This document shows, in pieces, positions 1 to 6,301 of a stretch of DNA of 64,000 bases. The notes under the pieces were generated by a model, which saw only the letters and a list, made by a program, of their open reading frames with translations, made no database searches and was not told where the DNA came from. Position 1 is the first letter of the stretch. Each line of letters opens with the position of its first letter. The translations under genes and the position numbers were made by a program. Source of the stretch: UBA8919 sp041658185 (GTDB lineage: Bacteria > Elusimicrobiota > UBA8919); NCBI GenBank assembly GCA_041658185.1, contig JBBAAR010000002.1:130835-194834 (forward strand), written 5' to 3'.

Positions 1-2318
1 GGTATTTTTACGTCAATGTAATCAAAAACTATAACCTTCTTCTTATTGTCATTATTGCGATGCAATCTGCCGACGTATTGAGCAAGAGTCCCTCGCCATG
101 AAATCGGCATTGCAAGAAATAAGGTATCCAGTCGCTTGTCATCAAATCCTTCGCCAATGTATCTGCCTGTTGAAAGAATAAGCCGTTCTTCATCGGATGG
201 CAATGATAATAATTTATCATAGATTGAACGGAACTGTTTTCTACCCATCCCACCCCTGAAAACAAGAACATTTTTTATGGAAGTTTCCAGCCGGGTTTTC
301 AAATGTTCAAGATGGTCAATTCTTTCAGTCAATAATAAAGGAGATCTTCCTTCTTTAATTACTTTCAATACATCCTGAATAATCAACTCATTTCGCGCCG
401 TATCCTCGGCAAGAATTTTGTATAACTTTTGTATCTGAATATTAGTTTCATCAGGTATGCTTAAATCGGTATGTCTTGGAATAACGAGGTGTTCAAAAGC
501 CCTTTCAACAGACTGATCTTTTTCTGTAACTCTGAATACTATCGGCCCGCATTGCATGATTATTATAGGATGATGGCCGTCTTTGCGGATAGGGGTAGCA
601 GTCAAGCCCAAAACATATTTTGCCTTGACTTGTTTCATAACCTGTTCAAAACTAAAAGCTGATATATGGTGGCATTCATCAGAAATTATCTGCCCGTAAT
701 CAGCAACAATGTCCTTAACGACTCCCTTCCGGAAAAGGCTTTGAATAATGGCAACGTCCAGTGTCCCTGTAAGTTTATTTTTCCCGCCACCGATTTGTCC
801 TATTGATTTTTCCGGTATTCCCAAAAACGTTGATAGCAGTTTTACCCACTGTTCAAGAAGCTGCTTCCGGTGGACAAGAATAAGGGTATTTGTTTTCCTT
901 GAAGATATCATATAAGAAGCAATTACCGTTTTCCCAAAAGCAGTACCGGCTGAAATCACTCCTATATCGTCTTCAAGCAGAATATCAACTGCCTTTTTCT
1001 GTAATGGGCGGAGTTTACCTGTGAAATTCAGTTTTATGGCATTCCCGTAATACCGTTTATCCTCCATGAGAGGTTTAACGTTATGTTCTTTGAAAAAGTT
1101 CAAGACTTCATCCATGCATCCCCGGGGAAGACCGATATATTCAGAAAAATCTTCACCGCAGGAAATAATCCTGGATTTCCTGAAAGTAGATATTCTCATC
1201 CTCTGGGCTTTATAGAATTCCGGATTCTGGAATGCTGCGAATCCAAGGATGTGTTTTAAGATTTTTGAGGTCAATCCTTTTTTTTCAATAAATATTAAGT
1301 TGCTTTGAACAATTCGTATGGTTTCCGGTAGAGATTCCGTAATTTTATCATCTTTTGGTCTTTTTGAGGGCGGGCTTGTCCATGGGTCGTCTTCTTTATC
1401 GGAATCCGAAACAGTTTTTATGCCGGTAAGAGCCCATAGATTCGGGTTATTCTTAACAATTGAGGATAGTTGCGCTGTAGATATTTTCTTTACAGAGGCA
1501 AGGAGTTTCCATTGGTCAGGATAGGGTTCAAAGTCAGAATTCAAGAAGACAGTATTCCCGCTTTCCCTGGGTATCTTTTGTAAAGGGAGGGCAATAAGAT
1601 TTCCGAAACCACCTTTTGGCAAAGTATCTTGATTTGGGAAAAACCTGTCATATGAATTAAAACCGATTTGATATCTTTTTTCAAGTGCTTTTGTAAGAAT
1701 AATTGTGCCGAGTTTTCGTGCCAGCGCGGCCGGGATGTTTTCTTCAAAGAAAATCCATACATGACATCCGTTGCCGGACCGTGAGCGTTCCAACAAAGCA
1801 GGAATATCCAGTTCTGTGCATATGGACAAATAAACGACAGCATCGGCCTGCCAAGAGGACTTATCAAAATCAACGGCAAGGAACCAGCAGGTTTCATCCG
1901 GCAATAATGGATACATCCCAATGGTCTGTTTTCCGGTAAGATGATTATATATTACGCTATCTGTTAAGGGAATATGTTTTCTATTAGTGCATGCCGAGCA
2001 GCCAACTTCGGGTTTATTACAAAACTTCTTATCCCATTCGTTGACGCAGACAGGAGAATAACCAGATTTTCCTGTCTTGGAAACCCATCTGGCAGCATAG
2101 ACATCGTCCCTGCCGCGGAAAAGATGCCGGAAAATCTTTATTTTTTCTTCTGAGGGAATCTGCTTTTTGGTAGAACTGAATTCTTCTTTATGTTCCTTTA
2201 CCCGATCAGGAATATTCTGTTTTGAAGATAATAGTTCTTTTAGTTTTTTGTTTTCTTCTTTCAGGCGGGAAGATTCATCAAGGGTATCCTGCAACTTTTT
2301 ATAAAGATCATTGTCCAT
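1..2318 (-). CDS. AEP primase-SF2 helicase fusion (TOTE-type conflict system core), C-terminus outside window
   Basis: The frame is open from the ATG at 2318 to the window edge (772 codons), so the 3' end is missing. Order: an N-terminal coiled coil (residues 1-40); a Cys-containing patch (CVNEW...C...CSAC, about 88-105); an archaeo-eukaryotic primase core with the DFD metal motif (about 148), SGNGCHVW (about 185) and GNLIALP (about 241); then a superfamily II helicase with Walker A AGTAFGKT (about 458), DECHH (about 548), TATP (about 573) and motif VI QYVGRLHR (about 748). This primase-helicase order is the hallmark of proteins assigned to TOTE-type conflict (defence) systems, where a nuclease domain may follow. 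It probably primes or copies nucleic acid coupled to helicase action on invading DNA, but its defence role is inferred. It has its own promoter and leader (2411-2473). It could alternatively be a mobile-element replication protein. Partners, if any, lie left of the window. Confidence 0.85.
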   Translation of the reverse strand, partial: MDNDLYKKLQDTLDESSRLKEENKKLKELLSSKQNIPDRVKEHKEEFSSTKKQIPSEEKIKIFRHLFRGRDDVYAARWVSKTGKSGYSPVCVNEWDKKFCNKPEVGCSACTNRKHIPLTDSVIYNHLTGKQTIGMYPLLPDETCWFLAVDFDKSSWQADAVVYLSICTELDIPALLERSRSGNGCHVWIFFEENIPAALARKLGTIILTKALEKRYQIGFNSYDRFFPNQDTLPKGGFGNLIALPLQKIPRESGNTVFLNSDFEPYPDQWKLLASVKKISTAQLSSIVKNNPNLWALTGIKTVSDSDKEDDPWTSPPSKRPKDDKITESLPETIRIVQSNLIFIEKKGLTSKILKHILGFAAFQNPEFYKAQRMRISTFRKSRIISCGEDFSEYIGLPRGCMDEVLNFFKEHNVKPLMEDKRYYGNAIKLNFTGKLRPLQKKAVDILLEDDIGVISAGTAFGKTVIASYMISSRKTNTLILVHRKQLLEQWVKLLSTFLGIPEKSIGQIGGGKNKLTGTLDVAIIQSLFRKGVVKDIVADYGQIISDECHHISAFSFEQVMKQVKAKYVLGLTATPIRKDGHHPIIIMQCGPIVFRVTEKDQSVERAFEHLVIPRHTDLSIPDETNIQIQKLYKILAEDTARNELIIQDVLKVIKEGRSPLLLTERIDHLEHLKTRLETSIKNVLVFRGGMGRKQFRSIYDKLLSLPSDEERLILSTGRYIGEGFDDKRLDTLFLAMPISWRGTLAQYVGRLHRNNDNKKKVIVFDYIDVKI

Positions 2319-2410
2319 ATCGTCAGCGAGATTATTGAAATTCAGTTACATAAATGGTTGAAAGTATCGTTTAAATTAGATAAATTTTGTTGATTTGTAA
2401 TGCGTAATTA

Positions 2411-2443
2411 ACATTAGAATTTTTTAGTAAAATTGTCTAATGT
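2411..2443 (-). promoter_or_regulatory. Inverted repeat at the transcription start of the primase-helicase gene
   Basis: ACATTAGA (2411-2418) and TCTAATGT (2436-2443) are perfect inverted arms, with further AT pairing inside. The element sits directly downstream of the -10 box, where either an operator or an mRNA hairpin could act. No regulator can be named. Confidence 0.45.
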
Positions 2444-2444
2444 T

Positions 2445-2473
2445 ATTATACAAGAATTGATTTCCTGTGTCAA
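2445..2473 (-). promoter_or_regulatory. Sigma70 promoter for the primase-helicase gene
   Basis: On the minus strand TTGACA (2473-2468) and TATAAT (2450-2445) are separated by 17 bp, a perfect consensus. Transcription would start near 2438, leaving a leader of about 120 nt before the ATG at 2318. Confidence 0.75.
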
Positions 2474-2494
2474 TCACACCGCCGGTGCCGTCTG

Positions 2495-2523
2495 TTGATT
2501 AAGTTTCGCAAATTTAGTATAAT
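2495..2523 (+). promoter_or_regulatory. Sigma70 promoter for the 216-aa/radical SAM pair
   Basis: TTGATT (2495-2500), a 17-bp spacer and TATAAT (2518-2523). The predicted start near 2530 gives a leader of about 150 nt made almost wholly of the palindromic repeat at 2546-2646. It is divergent from the primase-helicase promoter. Confidence 0.6.
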
Positions 2524-2545
2524 TTTTTACAGAGGAATAGATAGG

Positions 2546-2646
2546 ACGCAGATAACAGCGGATGATGGTTCACTATAAAAAGGTTTATCTGCGTAATCGC
2601 TTTTAAAAATCCCTGTCCTGTTAGATAGATAATCTTATCTAACAGG
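2546..2646. repeat. Composite palindromic repeat (CGCAGAT and TTAGATA hairpins)
   Basis: Two stem-loops lie back to back. ACGCAGATAA (2546-2555) pairs with TTATCTGCGT (2585-2594). CCTGTTAGATA (2617-2627) pairs with TATCTAACAGG (2636-2646). The second hairpin recurs at 34363-34389 and 55874-55905, and the CGCAGAT type recurs at 56739-56757. With the two divergent promoters this accounts for the 365-bp gap between genes. Confidence 0.7.
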
Positions 2647-2683
2647 GTAAATGTCATCTGCGTTCTAAAAAGGAGACATAAAA

Positions 2684-3334
2684 ATGAAAATATACTGGAT
2701 AAAAGATGGTTATGAAACAGACCACAGTTCGACGAGTTATACTTTTTATTCATCTACTAAAAGATTAACTTATGAAGAGAGAAAACTCGCAGAACGGTTT
2801 TCAAGCAGGGCACATGCAACAGCCAGAAAAGTTTCTTTTAATTATCATGGCGATTGGTCTGATTTGCCGGGCGGGGCAGAGAAAGAATTACTTGATAAAT
2901 ATTTTGACATAATGGTTTCTGAAAGTTACGATTGGTGGACAATGGCAATTTCTTTTGATTATGATAAGAAATTATTAAAGAAATTAAATCAGTATGCATC
3001 CGATGGTCCAGACGATACGGGTGTCCGAATTGAAAAAACCAAGAAAAAAATATTCTTGTATATATACTGCCGACTTGATTATGGTGCAATTCATTTTACT
3101 TCTTCTGGTGCAAAATATGATAGATATTACGACGAAAATGGAAACGATGCAGATTATTATAGTGATGACTTTTCTGAAAATATTCAGGGTATGCTTATTG
3201 CAGTTAAAAAAGAGGTTTTGAAGAACAAATTTTCTGCCCTGCAGGCAGTAAAAGACCGTTTTGAAGGACGCCCGCAGAAAGGAAAACAAACAAAAATTGC
3301 AAAAGCCCTTGCAGGAATGATTTCTTTAGAATGA
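2684..3334 (+). CDS. Unrecognised 216-aa protein with N-terminal DHSSTSY motif
   Basis: I do not recognise a family with certainty. The protein is soluble, starts MKIYWIKDGYETDHSSTSY, is rich in Tyr, Asp and Lys, and has an aromatic stretch ESYDWWTMAISFDYDKK (about residues 80-96) and an acidic Tyr-rich segment (about 140-160). It has no signal peptide and no membrane segment. An AGGAG box (2671-2675) supports the ATG. The next gene, a radical SAM protein with a PqqD-like N-terminus, starts one base after the stop codon, so the two are almost certainly co-transcribed. A modification substrate, a partner protein or an unrelated companion are all possible. Confidence 0.6.
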   Translation: MKIYWIKDGYETDHSSTSYTFYSSTKRLTYEERKLAERFSSRAHATARKVSFNYHGDWSDLPGGAEKELLDKYFDIMVSESYDWWTMAISFDYDKKLLKKLNQYASDGPDDTGVRIEKTKKKIFLYIYCRLDYGAIHFTSSGAKYDRYYDENGNDADYYSDDFSENIQGMLIAVKKEVLKNKFSALQAVKDRFEGRPQKGKQTKIAKALAGMISLE

Positions 3335-3335
3335 A

Positions 3336-4535
3336 ATGGATAATTTATTGAATCGGGGCTGTCCCCAATTCATTCAGTTTAATCCCGAATATCGATTAAA
3401 GAAAACCCCATCTGGAGGATTAGTTTTTGATCCGCTGGCATGTAGAACATTTTCAATTGACGATAAGGCGTACTCCTTCCTCGTAAACGCTTGTGCCCGA
3501 CCAATAAAATTAACCTCTCAACTTACAAAAAGGGATTTAAGAACTTTTGCCATCTTTTGTAATCATCGGGTTGTGATACCAGCAATTTCTGAAAATCATT
3601 CCAGTTCTACCGAAGTAAAAAATGTCAAATCTTTTCCCAATACAATTGAAAGCATCCATTTCTTAATTACTGAAAAATGTAATAAGAAATGCAGTACCTG
3701 TTATATCAATCATAAAGATCAAAAGGAATTATCATTTAAGCAGATAAAAAATATTATTGATAATTTTTGTCAATTAAAAGTGTTTCAAGTAGCCATTGGA
3801 GGAGGAGAACCATTTTTAAGAAGAGATATTTTAAAAATATTGAAATATCTTCACAAAAAGAATATGATAGTAACTGTTTCCACCAACGGCTCGCTTTTGA
3901 ATAATGAAATACTTAGAGACATAAAATCTTTAGTAAAGTCAATTCAATTAAGTATTTACTCTAATATTGAATCTGAACATGAACGTTTGCGATATCCAGG
4001 ATCGTTTCAACAGACGATAAGAAATATTTTGATGCTCCAAAAACAGGGTATTCCTGTGGGGATTAACCTATTAGTTCAACCACATAGTTACATTTATCTC
4101 CTTAACACACTAAACTTTATCAGGAATCTTCAGGTTTCAGGAATTAATTTAGTAAAACTGAAGAAATCCTCTGATGAATTAAGAGGTAATACATTTGACT
4201 GGCAAGAAAAGGATTATGGAAAATTACAAGTAATTCTTGAGAAATTTAAAAACAAATATACGGAAATGAAATTAAGTGTTGATTGTTCCCTTGCAAAAAT
4301 TATGAAAAAGAACGGATTACCTTTTTTACTTTCAAAAGGAATAGTAGGATGTTCTGGCGGAAAAAGTTTTCTCGTAGTCAGGTCTAATGGAGATATTTAT
4401 CCCTGCTGTTTTTTGAATATGCCTCAGCACAGAATTGGAAATTTCGCGAATACAAATTTAGAGAATACTGTACAGAAAATTAATTCCTTACAGGGTAGAT
4501 ATGCATTAAAATTTGAAGATTGTTTTGTTTCATGA
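3336..4535 (+). CDS. PqqD-like/radical SAM protein with truncated SPASM domain
   Basis: Residues about 1-85 look like a PqqD-type peptide-binding domain (NPEYRLKKTPSGGLVFDP). A radical SAM core follows with the cluster motif CNKKCSTC (about 114-121) and the SAM-binding GGGEPFLR. The C-terminal part has the start of a SPASM domain (GCSGGKSFLVVRSNGDIYPC). Such proteins use S-adenosylmethionine radical chemistry to modify ribosomally made peptides. A normal SPASM domain goes on to a second Cys-rich segment, but this frame stops after FEDCFVS, so the last auxiliary-cluster ligands appear lost. A structured repeat begins about 50 bp downstream. The enzyme may be impaired or a natural short form. 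There is no strong Shine-Dalgarno, so translation is probably coupled to the upstream gene. Confidence 0.75.
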   Translation: MDNLLNRGCPQFIQFNPEYRLKKTPSGGLVFDPLACRTFSIDDKAYSFLVNACARPIKLTSQLTKRDLRTFAIFCNHRVVIPAISENHSSSTEVKNVKSFPNTIESIHFLITEKCNKKCSTCYINHKDQKELSFKQIKNIIDNFCQLKVFQVAIGGGEPFLRRDILKILKYLHKKNMIVTVSTNGSLLNNEILRDIKSLVKSIQLSIYSNIESEHERLRYPGSFQQTIRNILMLQKQGIPVGINLLVQPHSYIYLLNTLNFIRNLQVSGINLVKLKKSSDELRGNTFDWQEKDYGKLQVILEKFKNKYTEMKLSVDCSLAKIMKKNGLPFLLSKGIVGCSGGKSFLVVRSNGDIYPCCFLNMPQHRIGNFANTNLENTVQKINSLQGRYALKFEDCFVS

Positions 4536-4584
4536 AACTGACGAAAATTTAAACAAAATAAATAGGGTCTATTGAAAAATAATT

Positions 4585-4668
4585 CCTGCACATGCACTTC
4601 ACTACCGGAGCTCGTCGGTGAACCCCAAAAGTGTATCGTCGGGAACGCCAGTCAGGTGCATAAGCAGG
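4585..4668. repeat. Structured inverted repeat downstream of the radical SAM gene
   Basis: Outer arms CCTGC (4585-4589)/GCAGG (4664-4668) and ATGCAC (4592-4597)/GTGCAT (4656-4661) close a domain containing a further TTCAC/GTGAA plus CCG/CGG hairpin (about 4598-4622). The three-way fold is better paired than chance would suggest. It could be a mobile palindromic element or a structured RNA. I see no gene in 4536-4792. Confidence 0.5.
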
Positions 4669-4736
4669 TAAAATTTTGTAAAGGTTTCTGCTTATTGATC
4701 TTGCGATTTCACTGTTGACCAAATAAAAAAATTACT

Positions 4737-4765
4737 TTGACTTTTAACTTATTTTTTAGTACAAT
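4737..4765 (+). promoter_or_regulatory. Sigma70 promoter for the DUF5678/retropepsin pair
   Basis: TTGACT (4737-4742), a 17-bp spacer and TACAAT (4760-4765), followed by a strong GAGGAGGTG ribosome site (4777-4785) before the ATG at 4793. Confidence 0.7.
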
Positions 4766-4792
4766 TATTTAAAAATGAGGAGGTGAGAATCA

Positions 4793-4993
4793 ATGAAACC
4801 AATAGATATGGCTCCAATTCAAAAAAAGTATGCGGGGTATTTTGTAGCATTGAGTTACGATAGAAAAAAGGTATTAGGAAAAGGACATACCCCTGAAGAA
4901 GCACTTCAGGAAGCGAAAAACAGAGGATACAAAGACCCTATATTGACAAAGATTCCTAATGAAAATAGGAGTTATTTATTATGCAACAGATAA
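4793..4993 (+). CDS. Small DUF5678-family protein
   Basis: A 66-aa protein with the pattern YAGYFVALSYDRKKVLGKG followed by EEALQEAKNRGYKDPILTKIP. This matches the short DUF5678-type proteins (Tyr-Gly-Lys-Trp-Val-Ala core, then a helix and a final P.LT..P strand), whose function is not established. The strong Shine-Dalgarno at 4777-4785 fixes the start. Its 3' end overlaps the next gene by 13 bases, an arrangement implying translational coupling. In this pairing the small protein may be an adaptor or substrate for the aspartyl-protease-like partner; that is inference. Confidence 0.7.
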   Translation: MKPIDMAPIQKKYAGYFVALSYDRKKVLGKGHTPEEALQEAKNRGYKDPILTKIPNENRSYLLCNR

Positions 4994-5409
4994 AATTTCC
5001 ATATTTGAAGTATAGAGTAACACCTCCTGCTCAAAAACCAGAGCAATATGTCTATAGACCTGTTATTCCTATGAAATTGTTTTTAGACAATAAAGTAGTT
5101 ACATTTGATGCATTGATTGATTCTGGGGCAGATGAATGTACTTTTCCTGCGTGGGTTGCTAAGACGTTAGGACACAATGTTTTTGAAGGAAAACAAAAAA
5201 TATTTTCAGGTATAGGCGGGTCAGTATTAGCATATCTTCATAAAACATTTCTAAAATTGAATGGGATTGAGTTTGTAGCGGATGTATATTATTCGCATGA
5301 ATGGGATGATATGCCTTTTGGTCTTTTAGGACAGGCAGGTTTCTTCTCACATTTTGATGTTCATTTCAATTATAGGGAAAAAGAGGTTTTATTGAAATAT
5401 CTGTTATAA
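4981..5409 (+). CDS. Retropepsin-like aspartic protease fold protein
   Basis: A 142-aa soluble protein. The segment FDALIDSGADECTFP (about residues 36-50) carries the DSGA version of the DTGA/DSGA catalytic motif of retroviral-type aspartic proteases. IGGSVLAYLHKTFLKL and PFGLLGQAGFF match the flap strand and the second half of the single-domain fold, which works as a homodimer. The start codon lies inside the last codons of the DUF5678 gene, so the pair is one translational unit. Active proteolysis is plausible because the catalytic Asp is present, but many bacterial members have unknown substrates. Confidence 0.75.
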   Translation: MQQIKFPYLKYRVTPPAQKPEQYVYRPVIPMKLFLDNKVVTFDALIDSGADECTFPAWVAKTLGHNVFEGKQKIFSGIGGSVLAYLHKTFLKLNGIEFVADVYYSHEWDDMPFGLLGQAGFFSHFDVHFNYREKEVLLKYLL

Positions 5410-5414
5410 GCATA

Positions 5415-5654
5415 TTAGAAAATTCTACAGTTGCATATTCTGTTATGATTGTGAATTGTAATCGAATCTTGTCCCCTGTTACCCCGTCCCGGATAGTAAT
5501 GAACTTTATCAATAGTCCGATTCAATTCAGTTTTTAGTATTTTCTCTACTTTTTTGGAAATCTCACAGCAAGGTTCACTTCGGTCTTTTTCATATCTGCA
5601 TAGAGTGCGGCACCCAAATACAAAAAAACATATACAGAGAGTTGACAAATACAT
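5415..5654 (-). pseudogene. Remnant of an XRE-type HTH gene
   Basis: The segment TLCRYEKDRSEP followed by ISKKVEKILKTEL lines up with TICRYERARTHPD and IRKLSRILKTKL in the intact HTH gene just upstream on the same strand (5696-5989). Only the recognition-helix half remains; the first helices are missing and the N-terminus is unrelated. It looks like a decayed duplicate, though expression of the small ORF cannot be excluded. Confidence 0.4.
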
Positions 5655-5695
5655 TTTTTCTTTGTAAAATACTTATAGAAAAGATTTTAACCCAT

Positions 5696-5989
5696 TTAAT
5701 GGTCTAACTTTGTTTTTAGAATTCTTGACAGTTTACGGATGATTTCAGAATCGGGATGGGTTCGGGCTCTTTCATAGCGGCAGATTGTAGCGACATTCAG
5801 ACCGAGTATTTTTGCAAGGTCTTTTTGTAAAAGGTTGTTTTTGATTCTGAAGTACCTGATTTTTTCGGAAAATGTTTTAGGTCCTTTGGGAAATATGACT
5901 TTAAGTTTTGTTTCTATTATTTCTTTTTGAGACGGTGGTTTCTGACACTCATTGTTGATGGTAATTTGCCCGTTCTGTACAAGCACCAC
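5696..5989 (-). CDS. XRE-family HTH DNA-binding protein
   Basis: A 97-aa protein whose C-terminal two thirds is a helix-turn-helix of the Cro/CI-XRE type: FSEKIRYFRIKNNLLQKDLA, then GLNVATICRYERART and a closing helix SEIIRKLSRILKTKL. The first 35 residues are not conserved and the exact start is uncertain, since no good Shine-Dalgarno is visible. It is probably a small transcription regulator, perhaps once paired with a toxin or mobile gene. It runs convergently towards the retropepsin gene. Confidence 0.65.
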   Translation of the reverse strand: MVLVQNGQITINNECQKPPSQKEIIETKLKVIFPKGPKTFSEKIRYFRIKNNLLQKDLAKILGLNVATICRYERARTHPDSEIIRKLSRILKTKLDH

Positions 5990-6056
5990 GTGCAGTGGGA
6001 ATGAAAGGGTGAAAAATGGTGGTGTGAGAGTGTCAAGACCCCCGCGTTAGTTTTTT

Positions 6057-6129
6057 GCCACGGTAGCTCAGTCGGTAGAGCGACAGACTGAAAATCTGTG
6101 CGTCGGCGGTTCAATTCCGTCCCGTGGCA
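6057..6129 (+). tRNA. tRNA-Phe (GAA)
   Basis: A complete cloverleaf with acceptor GCCACGG/CCGTGGC, D-arm GCTCAGTCGGTAGAGC, anticodon stem ACAGA/TCTGT with loop CTGAAAA (anticodon GAA), and T-arm with TTCAATT. CCA is not encoded. Confidence 0.95.
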
Positions 6130-6133
6130 TTTT

Positions 6134-6202
6134 TTAGCAGAGCAGAAAGGCAGAGCAAAAGAGATAAAGTTTTTACTTCTGCACTTCTGACTTTTGCTCT
6201 GG
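6134..6202. repeat. Inverted heptad-rich repeat between two tRNA genes
   Basis: The left arm (AGCAGAG-CAGAAAG-GCAGAGC-AAAAG) and right arm (CTTCTGC-ACTTCTG-ACTTTTG-CTCTGG) are each built from roughly 7-base units and are approximate reverse complements. A related sequence (AGAGCAAAAG ... AACTTCTGACTTTTGC) lies at 44735-44780. The spacer holds no gene. Confidence 0.55.
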
Positions 6203-6211
6203 TTTAAATCT

Positions 6212-6283
<72 letters not shown>

Positions 6284-6301
6284 GAAAACTTGAAAATTTC
6301 T

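Noticed and set aside
1..2318. Frameshifted or dead primase-helicase
   Set aside because: The frame is continuous from the ATG to the window edge with all motifs intact; it is only cut by the window.
4585..4668. Structured repeat as an integron attC site or known ribozyme
   Set aside because: No attC core sites and no hammerhead or twister consensus could be found by eye.
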